From assembly GCA_036936605.1 (NCBI GenBank), contig JAUPFV010000001.1:73179910-73243909 (forward strand): a stretch of 64,000 nt of DNA. The letters are read 5' to 3'. The position numbers were made by a program, and so were the translations under genes. Numbering within the stretch: position 1 is the first letter of the stretch; each line of letters begins with the position of its first letter. Below, in pieces: positions 33,318 through 46,732 of the stretch. The DNA is from Limnanthes douglasii subsp. nivea (lineage: Eukaryota > Streptophyta > Magnoliopsida > Brassicales > Limnanthaceae). The notes below the pieces were generated by a model. The model was not told the DNA's origin. It made no database searches and saw nothing but the letters and a program-made list of their open reading frames with translations.

Positions 33318-33548
33318 GCCGAGACCTTGCTGAACTGAGTCGTGGTTGTGTTGAACTTAGTTGTGGTTTTACTAAACTGATTCATGACTGAGTGGAACTG
33401 AGCTGAAACTTTCTGAGCTTGAATGAAGAATTATTTAGATTGAGTCGAGACTTGTTGAGGGTGTGCTGAGACTTGCTGAGACTGTGACGAGACTGGTTGA
33501 GGTAGAGTCAAGACTTATTGAGGTTGAGTCAAGACTTAGAGGCGTTGA
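33318..33548. repeat. 21-bp minisatellite, 11 units
   Basis: Eleven consecutive units of exactly 21 bp (starts 33,318, 33,339, 33,360 and so on to 33,528). The right-hand units are most alike: 'gtcgagacttgttgagggtgt', 'gacgagactggttgaggtaga', 'gtcaagacttattgaggttga'. The left-hand units are diverged but keep the register. Because 21 is a multiple of 3, the minus strand reads as a Ser/Thr-rich 7-residue repeat over the younger units, but stops occur in the older ones. Confidence 0.9.
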
Positions 33549-36500
33549 GATGTGTACTCTGACTTTATTTTTCCTCATTAACTAATTGTTCTATTTCTTA
33601 TTGGGTCAGAATAATTCTATCTTCTATTATTTGATTGTCTATCAGCCTTAAGAGCAACCTCTCTTTTATGTGAGGTTGCTTCTTTCTTGGTCATCAATTT
33701 GGCCTTCAAAGACACATTATTTAAGAGAAATAACTTGTTTTTCATCTTGCAGTAGTTGAGCCTAAGATATTATCAACGATATGGTGCTTGATCCTGCACC
33801 TCTTTTGTGACCATACACTTCATTTTTTGTCGTCCATTAATCTATGAACAATTATCAATCGCCATAGATTAGAATTTTTGTTACATGTCTTGTCATATCT
33901 AGACATCACTCAAATTTGTAAAACAATACTATATTTTTTTTCTAATCGTTTGTTTATAATTTACTCGGTTTAAATTTTTATTGTACATTTTGGTTTCAAT
34001 TTTATTTTTAAAAAATTATTTTATGAATAAATATTTTTTAAATATACAAAATATAAAAAAAACATGGTCGTGTTAACGATAGTTTTGTGGATCTATTATC
34101 GATAATAAGTGTGGTTAGATTCTTTCGTCGGATTCAGATTTTGGTGTGCATCTTCCATTTGATATATAGTGGATATTCTAATATATATCTTCCATTTTGG
34201 TGTGCATCTTCCTCATAAGATATTTTATGTATTCTTAATTTTAGAGAAACAATTAGAGTGTACCAATCAGTCCTTTATTAGTATTAGATTTCAGATATTT
34301 TATTGATAGGTATGATCCCTATTTATAAGGATAAAAAAATATCACATATATAAGGTAGATAATATCTCATTCAATGAAAGATATTATATATCCTTAACTA
34401 ACAGTATCTTTTAATAATTTGAATTTATATTTGAACATATTTGTATAAATAAATATCTATTTAGTAATTTTTGTACCTAATCTTGTTTGTCTTTGAACAT
34501 TAGTCCAATGAATATTTTTTGTACAATATATTATAACATGACTTAAGTAAATTGAGTTTACAATTTAGAGTGATAAATTAATTAATATGTTGGGGAGAGA
34601 ACCAACTGGCTAGATGATTTTTACAAAAACATGGACACCAAAAGTTAAAGTATATATGTGGGCAAATTGTTTTTGGTTTAAAAAAAGAAAAAATCAAATT
34701 TGATTCAATTTTTTGTACAAACTGAGTAGTAAGTAAGCTTAATATACTCTTATATAAAAAAACATAAACACAATGATTTATTGTTGGTTTAAAAGAGAGA
34801 GCAAGTAAATTTGGTTTGATTTTTAAAAACAGTTAAACAATAATGAATCTCAATATGTTTTGTCTCCTTATGGAAATATATATTTTTGATAATATGAAGA
34901 GTTGTATAGTTTTCATAATATACCATTGTTCGGGAATAATTTTAAATCTAAGAATCAAATCTTAATCCCCTTCACCCATAAACAGGATAGGTATTCGATA
35001 AAAAAGTTATATTTTCTATTGAGTGTGTCCATAAAGGTATATGTTTTCCAAAAATATATACTTGTACACTTAAAATTAAGGCCAATAGAAACTAAAATTT
35101 AAAAAACTAGCAACAAAACCAAGACCTTGAAAGGAAGAGTAAAAAAAACTGAAATATGATTAGGAATCACACAAGTCTAACACCAATCAAACAAAGACGA
35201 CCCCTTCTAACCGAGCGAACGTTGAGGAATTATACAAGATATATAATATCATTTTTATTACAAAAAGATCATAAAGTTTGTGCAACATAAGTCTAATTAA
35301 ATTAATTAAAGTCAAGTAACAAGTCACAAAGACTACACAAATAATAACATAAAGATTGGCCAATAGGTTTTTCTAATCAATGACTATAAATTAAGTTATA
35401 GGTCTAAATGGACCAATTAAATCAACAAAGGTGAAGCTATAAAAGTCAGACGATAAAAACCCTCAAGTACTTGTGAAGAAATATAAAGATATGATTAATA
35501 ATTATTGAGAAATACAAATTTATAAAGGACAACATAGAGACCATGAACACTTCGTGTAATGTTTTTTAAAAAAATGATCTTAATAAAAAAAGTTAAACAT
35601 TTACATCACACCTACCAAATGAAACTTTATCATCAAGACAATGAGTGCCATTATAATAATTTCTCACGCTTGATTCATGATCTTTCCCTTTAGCATTGAC
35701 AAAAGACTCATTATCAAGTTTTGCACAAAAGACATTTCTCGAGTATAATTTAATTTGAAACAAGTTTTACACAAAATAAATTTTTGTAGAAAAAAAAACA
35801 TGATAGCCAAGTCAATAACCTTATTTTGAGCCAATGTGGTATCTTCAAAACAAGGCTTCTTGATTTATGCTTCTTTCAACATGTTTGATTTTCATATATC
35901 CTTTGTTCGTCGGGTAACTTTATTATTTTTATTTTTCATCTACTATGTCATAAAATTTAAACTAGCTTATGTATCATCTCTACATTTTTTAACATGTAGT
36001 TATCCCGAGTAAAGTGTCAATTTTCTATTTAACTAAAAACATATTCTTATTAATCTTTTGTTGCCGCGACTTTAACTATCCAAAAATAACAATAAAACAA
36101 TCATAACATTATATCTAAGGATACTTTTATTTGAAGTTTCTATATATCAACAAATGAGAAACCAAGAAAAGATGACCCTACAAGATAAAATAAAAGTTAA
36201 CAAAAAAAATTAAGGCTTTAGATCCAAAATTTTAGTAGAATCACTCGATTATTTTAACAGAATAAGAAGTGAGACAATGGTTAGATGTTGATATTAAACC
36301 TTTATTGACTTATATTTTGTACACGGGATACGCATGAATGAGGAACGTGATCAATCAACCTTTTATATTACTTTAACACGTGCTGAATTGGATGTAACTT
36401 ACACATTCTTAGGATATTTATTTTATCACATGTTCACATGTTTATCGGTCGCATTCAAAATTGTGTATTGGTCAACATTTTTTTTCGAGAGTTAATATGT

Positions 36501-39500
36501 GTTTCATCTGACCCTCTTCTTAACCATTTATTGCCCACGTTTAGTAAGGCATACTTACATGATTACATATCAATTTTAATATGAACAAACGATTCCATAC
36601 CGTTTTTTTATAATCAACATAAGACAAGACTCAATAAGTCGAGCATCGATCACTTCTTCCTTGTCAATTTTCATCACACATTTACTAATGTTAATTGCTA
36701 CTCATTTTAAATCCAAAATATTGAGCATAATAAATTTTATGATGTGAAAATAATAATAAATTGATTTTTCAATGCCTCCATGACAACCTAAAAAAACTTC
36801 TTGAATGGAACGCTACGTGAGTGTAAAACATCTATATGAAAACAAAATGGTATACAATACACATATATTTTTTCATTACTTGTGATTGGCCATCTTCAAA
36901 TAACTAAACTACACCCCCGTGCGAATAAAATTCGCTATTAATGCTCACATATGAGCTTAGTCAGGAAAGCTACATATTACCTTATGATAGAAAATCAAAT
37001 AAAAAAATAGTAAGGGAGCTTCATGACCTTAGAAAATTTACATTAAGACAAAATTAATGTAACTGAGATAAAACAATTAACCAAAGCACCAATGGGACTA
37101 GCCAATATACACTAAGATTTACATGAGAGTTGGGATGAAAAATACAAATATATCAAAAATGTTTAAGAAACTTTGGATTAGGTGGAAAATGAACCCTTTT
37201 GTTTCTGACACATGGAGAAAACACACCTTTTTGTCTATAATATTGGTAGATAGAGGGAATCAAAGTATGAAATCCGTTCTGATAGCCTATCACTCTAACA
37301 AAGTACCAACATGTATGAGTATTTTGTATATACATAACATTATGAAGCGTAAACATCCCAATAAAATGGATCCACATGTGGAAAGGTATCATATTTTGAA
37401 CTACTTCTTCCACCAACAGTAGAATTAACTATATAAGAAAGAGCCATACCGAAAATACATGAAAGATAAAGGCTTATAAAAAAACAAACTGAGCATGGTT
37501 AATAGACCCACCGCCATCGTAGTTTTGATCCTAAACTATTGATAACCAAGCTTAAAACACATGCTCAACAGCTATTCTTTTGTGACCGATTAACCGTTTA
37601 TATTCAGATTCTATTTTTTACGAATGGTGAACCTAAAGTACTATACGAAGTATTATATGTCAAACCCTCCGAATTTCCAAACTATTTAGAAGCATGATCA
37701 TATAAAAATTTATTATTACCATGGGATAGGCTTAGAGACTGAATGAGTTCTAAGGTCTCTCAACTATTATTTCCCCTCTTCATAATAAAAAAGAAGATAA
37801 TGACAAAATACTAAGAAAAATAGATGCACACAAGTCGAGCTTAGCAAAGTGTTTGACTTCCAAACTTTTGGATAAGGGAAGAAATGATACAAAATAATAA
37901 AAATAAATAAATAAATATTAAGACGAACGATTAAAGGATCATCGAACAGCAAAACAAAAAAATATAGAGAAGAACAATAAAAGTGAGAAATTCTAAATGA
38001 TATATGTGGCCCAAATATTATAGTATTTACCCACATAGAGTTGATTGTAACCATTGATGAAGAAACATGAACAATGGCATATAAATCCACTTATCATGTC
38101 AAAACTTTTGACACAAAGCTTCAGATAGTTCTCAACTGTTGATAAAAGAAATGATCTACTACTAATAATTGGGCGTGTGACATCAAAGCACATTATATGA
38201 AATACCACTAAGTGTTTAAGATCTAAAAAATTAAATCTCAAACATTGATAATAAAAATGGGATCAATGGTTTAAAAATAAAAACCAAACCTTAGCTCGTC
38301 AGCGACATATATAACATTTGAATAAATAATTCTTGTTAGATTGAATGACTATTAATAGTATAAATGAGACATATGTCGCACAATGACATATATTTTGTAT
38401 CTAATGGTACGAGTTTGGTCAATTTCACCAAAATAAAGTTAAAAAATCCAAGACCTTGTACCTTAGAAAATGATTCCCAATTAACATACCTCGTATAACT
38501 AAACTAGCTTCCAAATTTCCCTCTTGGTTAAATCGGTGTATTTCTACCAACCGAAATCTTAATCAAGTATGAATGACACACCTAAAAATTAAAGTCTCGG
38601 TTGATGAGGCTATTTACATCGATAAAATTTATAACCAGACTTTAATGATACACCTCGAATGAACTCATACTAACAAAGAGATGCATAGATGAGGTCAATT
38701 AGACTTCCTTAAAGATGATTTTGAACATCTAAAAAAGTACATACATGTGTACAACCTTGTAACGTAGGATTAATGTCACATGTCACGTTTATTATGTGTC
38801 ATGCATCATAAATTTGTCGTATTTATTGTATTATAAATTGACAATTCATCTGTTACATAAAGAATATGAAAATATTATTCTAATATAACTTGTACTTATA
38901 TGATTATTTATTCACACTTTAAATTTATTTAGTATTGAAATTTTACCTTTAAAGGTATTTCTCTTGTTAATTTTAATTGTAAAAAAGATGATATGCATGA
39001 CTAAAAAGTATTCGATCAAGAAATAGTATTTAGGTAAGTAAAATGTAAACAAACGAATTGATCTATTGATCAAATGGACAACCACCAATATGATCTAAAT
39101 ATATGAAAGTGTAAGAGATGTATTAAAATATGTATCAACATATTATTTTGGGTGAAGGAAATAATTATATGCCTAAATATACTAAGATAACTAGTCTTTT
39201 TGAAATAATATATGACTAAAATATATTTAATATATAAAATAATATGATCCTTATTACTAGTGACGATGATAGCATATGTATATGAGAGCGTAAACCAATG
39301 CAAAAATAGTTTTGATTCAATAAATATGATAGTTTAAAATTACTAGCTAAATATGTTTTTGTTCATAATAGTATGAAATATGTATTCAGATATTGGTTTG
39401 AGGTTAAATAGAAATTTATTTTTTTAGAAAAAAATCTTGACATTTCTCATAATCGATAAAATCGTGGTGGCTTTATATAGACCGATATGTCTAGAATGTT

Positions 39501-40604
39501 TTGAATAAATGAGTTTTGAATATCAACCTCATACTCATGTTTTTTATTGAATAAATAAAATTTTATATTAATTTTATCATCACATGTTTAAAGAATGTAA
39601 CAAATGTTTCTTTTATAAATTATGTTTTAATAAAGTATGTTGAATCTTTGACATTTCATATTTAAAGACACAACATAAAGTTTGGATAATTATTCCGGTT
39701 ATCCCACTCAAATGTGGAAGAAATAAATTTAATAAATTTAAAATTATCTTCTTTTTATAAAAACAATCCAAATTGATTTTTTTTAAACATCTCACATATA
39801 TTAAAAAATAATAATATGCAATATGATTATAAATTTAAAAAACAATACATCAGTATTTTATTATCCATTTTTCAGTTAATGAAAAATATTTTTAATATGC
39901 TTTTCAAAACTTTATCATTGCTGTTTTTTTAATTTAACATCATTTTATAAAACTCTATCATATAAGGTGTCTAACAAGACGTCAAGATAATAAAAATATA
40001 TTAAGAATAACCAAGATTAAAAATGGCAATGTAATTCAAATTCAAACGGTATACCATGTCATTAGCCATCCTTATATAATTCAAATTCTGATGACCTAAC
40101 ATATGTAGCGCAAATTCCACTACTAAAGTGAACCTATTATATCCTAAATACACCCGATTAGTAAAGTAGTTCAAAACTTACTAATGAACGATTCCAAATA
40201 TAGTGAAAGGTAAAGATATAGGAAAGATTTATTTCGATGTTATATCAATTAATATTTTTTTATTAAAAAAATCATTTTAACTAACACCTAATGATTTTTA
40301 GTAAAATTCATATTAAAATCACATGAGACGAATCAAAATATGCATATTTATATAAGATCAACTGCGTAGTCATAATCAACATAAATAACTAACCTTTTGA
40401 AACAATAATCCCACATTTTTAGTGCTTCTAATGTACCTCAAAATCAATTTTACCGCTTGTCAATGATTCTTATGTCATGCATAAGTATATTAATAATAAT
40501 CACTGCATGTGAAATGTATAGCTTAGTAAAAACTATGACATATATCTAGATTCCACTAATATTGGTATAAAGTGCATTAATAATATCTTATCTCTTATCA
40601 TATG
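33549..40604. other. AT-rich region without recognisable genes
   Basis: About 7 kb with no open frame that I recognise; the longest (about 100 codons at 37,123-37,422 and 37,767-38,090) have low-complexity composition and no motif. A short direct repeat ('tttggtgtgcatcttcc') occurs near 34,141 and 34,195. Probably ancient transposon remains; I see no LTR pair, TIR pair or RNA gene. Confidence 0.5.
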
Positions 40605-40950
40605 TGTTGGGAATATAGGTACCACATATTCTACCACCATATATAAGTATGATATTGTCCATTTTGGACTCGCAAGTCTGTACGATTTTTGTTTTTGCAT
40701 ACTTCCAAAAGGTTTCATACTTATATATCATTGATCGTTTCCATGTTTATGTGAGACTTTGGTCGCACCTAAAAAATCATTAATCAAACAAATTACTACT
40801 TTTCAAAATCTCATTTGACTTTCATTCACTCACTCAAATCAAGTCGGTCCATTTTACCACTCCTATTAGACCTAACTTCCTCTTCTTTAACATCACTCCA
40901 ATCAATACATACCGCTTGATGATTCATTTGAATTCTAAAATAGATCATAC
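40605..40950 (-). mobile_element. Diverged TRIM relic (one LTR plus internal part)
   Basis: 40,605-40,770 matches the TRIM LTR at 51,484 ('tgttgggaatat', 'tatgatattgtcc.ttttgg', 'ccaaaaggtttca', 'ttggtcgc'), and 40,790-40,950 matches its internal region ('gactttcatcc', 'cactc.aatca', 'cactccaatcaa', 'gcttgatga'). Both TATA-bearing arms are shortened. The second LTR is missing or unrecognisable. Confidence 0.65.
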
Positions 40951-41189
40951 TAAATGCATATTATATGTGGTTAAATTAATATCCATATGTGGCTTCATAA
41001 ATATAGATTACTCTTATCATTAACATAAATATGGAAAACTTCAAATAATTTTTTATATCCATTTTGGTATAAAAATGACGGATCTTGTATATACCCTACA
41101 AATTATAATCAATAATGATAAGTCGAGATCAGCTTGAAGAAAATAGATAGAAGACAAATCAACAACATGCACATCAAAATCCCTATCGT

Positions 41190-41860
41190 CTTTGTTTTTT
41201 TAAAGATAGTGTAGCTCGAACAAATATGTATTCTCTTGATATAGTGTCGCAGATTACTTCATTTTATTTTCAAAGATCATGTCTCCAATTTCGTAGAGCG
41301 GTACTTTTTTATCATCCTTATCAGATGCTTGCATATACCTCATTTTGAAAATAATAATAAATTATTTGTGAATTTATCGAACATCGCAATTATATTTTAT
41401 GTTGTTTGGTTCTTATTAATCTGTGGTACATGTTGAATTTGTAGTATACTTCCAATAGTTCATGTTACATGAAAATTATTTTGTAAAAAATGAACTACGA
41501 TGTAAAAAACATTAGCGGAGAGTACAATGTGCCTAAAAGGTGACGATCTTTTTAGTATTTTATTTTTTAATAAAACTAAATAAAATTTAAGATAAACACT
41601 ATTTTTTTAAGAAAATGTAACTTCAAAAATATGTATACTGTGTTGCGAATTATTTTATTTTATTTTAAGAAATCATCCTTATGAGATGCTTATATATACC
41701 TTATTTAAAAAATAATTAATGTATTTGTGAATTTATCGAATATCACCATTATATTCTATCTTGTTTTGCTCTTGGCAATCCATCATACAAGTTGAATTTT
41801 TAGTGTCCTTCAAATAATTAATATAACGTAATAATGGTTTTGTAAAACAAAGGTAATACA
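41190..41860. repeat. Diverged tandem duplication, unit about 400 bp
   Basis: 41,190-41,500 and 41,590-41,860 share, in order, 'aaatatgtat.ct', 'catccttat.agatgctt', 'tttgtgaatttatcgaa.atc' and 'ttatatt.tat.ttgttt'. No coding potential is seen. Confidence 0.5.
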
Positions 41861-42459
41861 ACTTTTCAATAAAACTAACTTTTTTTATTCTATTTTTAAA
41901 ATAAAACTAAATAAAATTACAAACAAAACTAAAAAAAAAGTTGAAATATTATTAAAATTATATTTATAGGTCATAGTTTGTTATTTCTTAAATAATAAAA
42001 TGTTTTAATTGTACAATTATATTTTTATTATATTTTAGTATTTGAGATTTGCAAAACAACCCTTATAAATAATTTGGTACCTCAGTTTATTTATATTTAA
42101 TAGGTAAACTATTATTTTGAGATAATTTGGGAAGTTGGGATTTAAAAAAAAAATCAAATCTTGCTAAAATTTAGTTTTATAATTTTTTTATTGTTTTGAA
42201 AATGATTGGATTTAGTATAATATTTAATACTCAATTTTTTTAAAAAATCATACAGTTAAAATTGTATACAATATGTTTTATTGGTAACACAGCAAATCAA
42301 GTAAAATAATTTGTATTAGCAACAAAAAATAAAAATATTTATAACTAAAAATTATATTTAACAACAATATAATTCTGGTTGCTAATTTTAACCAAGAAAA
42401 TATTATCAATAAAATTTATTTCATGATAAAATTTATTTCATGATAAAATTTGAATACTC
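41861..42459. other. Very AT-rich sequence
   Basis: Homopolymeric A and T runs and short AT words only. I see no gene or structured repeat. Confidence 0.5.
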
Positions 42460-42790
42460 TTCTAGTAGTTTGAAGAGAAAAGGCAAGATGCGTTTGTATT
42501 TACATAATGCCAAAACCCTGACGACCACCTTACAGTGGGTAAAAGTTTGGTGAGGTCAAGGAAAGTATCTCACAGCCAATAGAATTTGACTGATATTGAT
42601 CATATGAATGTATGTCAGCAAAAGTCAATCCTAAAGTGTGAAATCAATTTAAAAACTTAGATGGTCTTTACGATGTAGACACCATGGTAGTTGAATGAGT
42701 GAGCACATGTAACTCTTTTGGTGTGTGAACTAAAGAAAATTCTATCATTATTTATTTAGTTAACGACATGAAAGCATTGACGTGAGAAGA
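42460..42790 (-). promoter_or_regulatory. Second ghost promoter of the CCR-like family
   Basis: Matches 19,545-19,835 in order over about 300 bp: 'gtttgtattta.ataat', 'aaaaccctgacga', 'atagaatttgact', 'atatgaatgtatgt.agcaaa', 'ggtctttacgatgtag', 'tggtagttgaatgagtgag' and 'gtgtgaactaaagaaaatt'. It also matches the live genes ('ggtgag....aaggaaagt' beside the Copia insertion site of copy 1). No coding exon lies to its left. Confidence 0.6.
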
Positions 42791-43700
42791 AGGGGAATAA
42801 GTCGCTTGCTAATTCTAAATAAACACTTCTATTAAAACTTTGTTCTACTAGAAAGAGTAATCCGATTAGGAATTTAGATATTAATCATAATATAGAAATT
42901 GTATTCTCTAAACATTCAATTTACCTTAATGTTTAGCTTTATAATTTTAAAAGGGATTGAATTTAAATAAGGAAGGGCTACTATATAATGCTTACTATGA
43001 AAATCTATTATCTAGATAAAAGTCCAAAATATTTTGGCTAAATTTATTTCAAAACAACTTTTAATATAAACAGAATTTTCAAAAAAGAAAAAGTTTTTCC
43101 CTTATCCATCTATGTCTCTTTTACTTATTTACTAACTTCGACGGTTCATTCTGAACTCGCTACCATCAAGAAATCAAAAAATCGAAGTCGTTGAAGCTTT
43201 ACGTGTCCGATCAAAGCTACTACTTCATAATAAAATCTACGCTAAAATTAATAAGAAGTTTTACTTCCGATCATCTTGTATTTCAGAAATACAGTTCGAT
43301 TTTATTGTTTTTCAGAAGACTAAGGTTTCGTTGAAAGTTTTTTGTCGAGTTTTTCAGTTAATGTAGCCAAAATCTTCTTCATTTATACCAGTTTTAGGTG
43401 ATTTTTTAGTTAGTTATTCCTTTTCAGTATATCCTTCATCATCTTCTGCATTTAATTTGTTTTTCGGTTAGTTTGGTTTAGCATCTAGCATAGTTGGTGA
43501 TTTATTATTTTCAGTAGCCATACATAATTACTGCAACACAGAGTCGAAAATTTCTCATTTATCAGAACTAACATGCTATTGTTTCTCATCATCTATATTA
43601 GTCTGGTTTAACACCTATCATAGTTGGTGATTTAACATCTGTCACTTAACATTTATCGTAGTTAACATGTTTTTAGCATATGCAATTTCCAAATTTTATT
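42791..43700. other. Unclassified, possibly the 5' part of a DNA transposon
   Basis: No recognised gene. The part from 43,080 has leader-like CT-rich stretches and precedes the 43-bp repeat arrays. I could not find a matching terminal inverted repeat at the far end. Confidence 0.25.
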
Positions 43701-43705
43701 ATATT

Positions 43706-43925
43706 TGTATAGGTTTCGCATCTATCATTTTTTAAAATGATTATACTTTTGCATAGGTTTCACATCTACCATTTTTCATTTGCTACACATTTGCATAGGT
43801 TTCACATTCATCACTTTTTCCTTGATTACACATTTGCAAAAGTTTCACAACTATCACTTTCTCCCTGGTTTCACATTTGCATAGGTTTCGCGTCTATCAT
43901 TTATTATACTTCCATTGATTTCGAA
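43706..43925. repeat. Degenerate 43-bp tandem array, block 1
   Basis: Five units of about 43 bp, each like 'ttgcataggtttcacatc' then 'tatcatttttc', ending in 'ggtttcacat'; starts near 43,706, 43,751, 43,793, 43,836 and 43,879. Units are about 75-85% alike. Confidence 0.75.
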
Positions 43926-44219
43926 TAATATACAGTGGATAATCTATCATAGCTGACCCGTATTTCTCATTTTATTGCTTTTATAGGAAACATGGCTCTA
44001 TAAACTTGTTTTTTCAGGACATGCCTCTTTACATTGATAAAACATATGAAAAAGATAAAATTAAAATCAGAATACATAGAAGAAGCCAAAATGATACCCT
44101 TTTATTCCATCTTGAAGGAATCATACGATAAAATGATAAAGGTTTATAAAAACTGAGCAAGACCAATCACTAATAAATGATAAAGGTATGGAATTCCAAC
44201 TTTTCTTACATTATTGAAC

Positions 44220-44535
44220 TCGTTTCTCATTGGCAAAGGTTTCTTGTCTATCATTTTGCACTAATTTCTCATTTCCATAGGTTTTGCGTCTATCATTTTT
44301 TGTTTGGTTTCACATTTGCATAGGTCATATCTATTAATTTTCCCATAGTTTCACATTTGCAAAGGTTTCACATCTAATATTTTTATACTTTGGTTTCACA
44401 TTAGCATAGGTTTCTCATCTAACAATTTCCCTATGGTTTAACCTTTACAAAAGTTTCACATCTATCAATTTTTCCCTGGTTTCAAATTTGCATAGGTTTC
44501 GCAGCATATCTCGTTTCGCAACTATCATAGTTACT
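44220..44535. repeat. Degenerate 43-bp tandem array, block 2
   Basis: About seven more units of the same 43-bp repeat ('cataggtttcgcatctatca' theme), separated from block 1 by about 290 bp of unrelated sequence. The core 'gcatctatcat' recurs without strict period at 45,750-45,990 and 46,560-46,730. Confidence 0.75.
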
Positions 44536-44689
44536 ATGTCATATATTATAGTTTCCAATTTTTTTCTCATATATTATTTATATATTAACTAATGATTTTG
44601 AATGTTTATAGCATGTTATAAATAAAGAAGTAAGAAAACATGGAAAGGAGATACTAAAATATGTTGTGATAATTTTTATAATGCTAGCC

Positions 44690-45560
44690 TCTTCAAAATT
44701 GGTTTTCTCTACATCCGAAGATGTACTAGCCTCTATAGTGGTTTAGTACGTAGATGACCTGTACAAAATAAAAAACTGGGATTTGGTTGAAGTAGTCCGG
44801 GACAAGTTGATGAATTCAATAAAAAGTTGTCAAGAAAAAAAATGTGGCAAATAGTTGGTTGTGTTGCTATAATACTCGTTAGTATTTTATTCTATTTTAA
44901 ATATAATTAAAAATAGTAAAACATGATATCTAAATTATTGTTAATATATAGTCATTGATATACCGATATACTTCAAAGGCATGGGTATTGGAGGAAAACA
45001 ATATTGAATTTGATTTACGACATAACAGAGGTCAGAATTGAACAAGTATATTTACATATTAGTTTTTGTATGTTTTCACATTTTGCATAAATATATGTCT
45101 TTACTTTAATATTTTAAATTTTTTGTAGGCTCTAGAAGAAGAATTAAACCTAACAAAATAAGAAGAAGAAGAGCCATTTCGAGAATATTTCCAAATACCA
45201 TAAGAAAATCTATTAGAGAAAGCAAAAAAATAATAATGTTCCTCAGTAGGATGATGATGTTCCATAGGATGTTACACATCTAAAAAAATATGATGATGTT
45301 CCACAGTATGTTACAGAGGAAGTACACGAGGATGTTTATTATGTACAAGATAAAAGTGGTCAGAATTGGGATACGGATCAAGCCTCTGATGGAAATGACT
45401 CTACTGATGGCGAAAGAACATTAAATCAATACATTGTTAAACCATGTTAAGAAGTTACAAGAAGTAAAAAGACAACAACACGAAGAAGAAAACCAGTAAA
45501 AAAAGTTGAAGAACATATTTTACCAATATAAACTAGTTCTCTAAGAAAATAGGATATGGT
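44690..45560 (+). pseudogene. Possible transposon-associated ORF relic (DUF1985-like), uncertain
   Basis: A broken plus-strand frame reads YVDDLYKIKNWDLVEVV, then KLMNSIKSC and LVGCVAIILV. The order recalls plant DUF1985-type proteins (VDD...FN.YPWG...L..S, then a GF..A..VW segment), which are carried by some Mutator-like elements. After a gap comes an acidic low-complexity tail with repeated (Y)DDVP, EEVHEDVYYVQDKSGQN and a basic KKTTTRRRKPVKKVEE stretch. Several stops are present. The match is from memory of the motif order only; it could be an unrelated repeat-borne frame. Confidence 0.25.
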
Positions 45561-45739
45561 ACAAACAAAACATGTTCCTATTCTAAAAATAATAATAATT
45601 CAATATCGCAGATTCTTAGGAATCTAAAGAGACCTGAAAAAAAATCTCAAAATAAAATTACTGACGGAATATACCATATGATGATAGTAGAAAATATAAG
45701 GCTAAAAAGATTAATGTACCAACAAAAGGTAAAAATCTT

Positions 45740-46732
45740 CATTTTATCATAGTTTCGCATCTATCATGAATCATCTTATCATATTTATTAAGTTTGTGCA
45801 CTATCATCCATCATCTTATAGAATAATTCACATATATCATATTCCTATATGTTTTACATGTATCATATTTATTAAGGTTGCACATCTATCATCCATCATC
45901 TTATAAAATGTTTCTTATCTATTATATTTATATACGTTTCATATCTATCATATTTATTAATGTTGCGCATCTATCATCTACTCTTTGTTTATTATTATGC
46001 AGATATTTGTTTATTATTATGCATATATTTGAAAGTAAAACCTTATTGAAAATCCAACCGCATAACACCTAATCTTAAACATACGAAACTCTCTTCAGAG
46101 ACCTACCCAACACCACTAATTTTATTAACCTAACCAACACTAGCAAGTGATTTGTTCTTGTGACAAATACTATTGACGCCAGAACTTTGACCAGTTTCTC
46201 CATAAACAATATCTTCATTTGAAGCTTCAAATATACTTCGAGAAGTTTCTCTAACATTATCACCAACAACAACATCACTTTCAATATTAATAGTATCAAT
46301 TGAAACACCCAAAGTATCAACAACTGATACCAAAACAACTAAATCACCATCACAAAAAGATAACATTTCATATGTCACCACAACAATATCTTAATCTGAA
46401 TTTACGCCGAACCAATAAATTATATCTACTTAAAACAAACTTAAAAATATCTTTAAAATCATTAAAAAGATCAAGACTACATATTGTAAGTTCTCCCTTT
46501 AGTTTAAATACACAAACGACTTCTAGCCATCGAGCCCTTCAATTAGACAGAAAAATAAACAGGTTTTGCATCTATCATTATAGTAAAAAGTGTGATTTAC
46601 ATCTATCATTACAAAAAATAAAAATGTTTTGCATCTATCAGAAAATAATAGGTTATAGACTTATCATTGTAGAAAATGAACTTTTTGCATCTATTAATAT
46701 TAAAAATGAACTTTTTTGCATCTATTAATATT
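45740..46732. repeat. Scattered 'gcatctatcat' repeat region
   Basis: The core of the 43-bp array recurs here at irregular spacing, about six times in 45,750-45,990 and six times in 46,560-46,730. Between them (46,075-46,381) are open stretches on both strands, one leucine-rich and one Asp/Ser-rich, with no recognised family. Confidence 0.5.

Noticed and set aside
33318..33548. CRISPR-like regular repeat
   Set aside because: Units are contiguous with no spacers and the DNA is a plant nuclear sequence; it is a minisatellite.
34902..35102. 66-codon plus-strand frame with a KLYFLLS stretch recalling Copia LTR-proximal text
   Set aside because: No supporting Copia domain nearby; chance similarity in AT-rich DNA.
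37123..37422. About 99-codon plus-strand frame
   Set aside because: A similar-length frame exists on the opposite strand over the same bases, composition is that of AT-rich non-coding DNA, and no motif is seen.
46075..46381. Leucine-rich and Asp/Ser-rich open frames on the minus strand
   Set aside because: Two overlapping frames of one low-complexity stretch; no recognised domain and no conserved neighbour.
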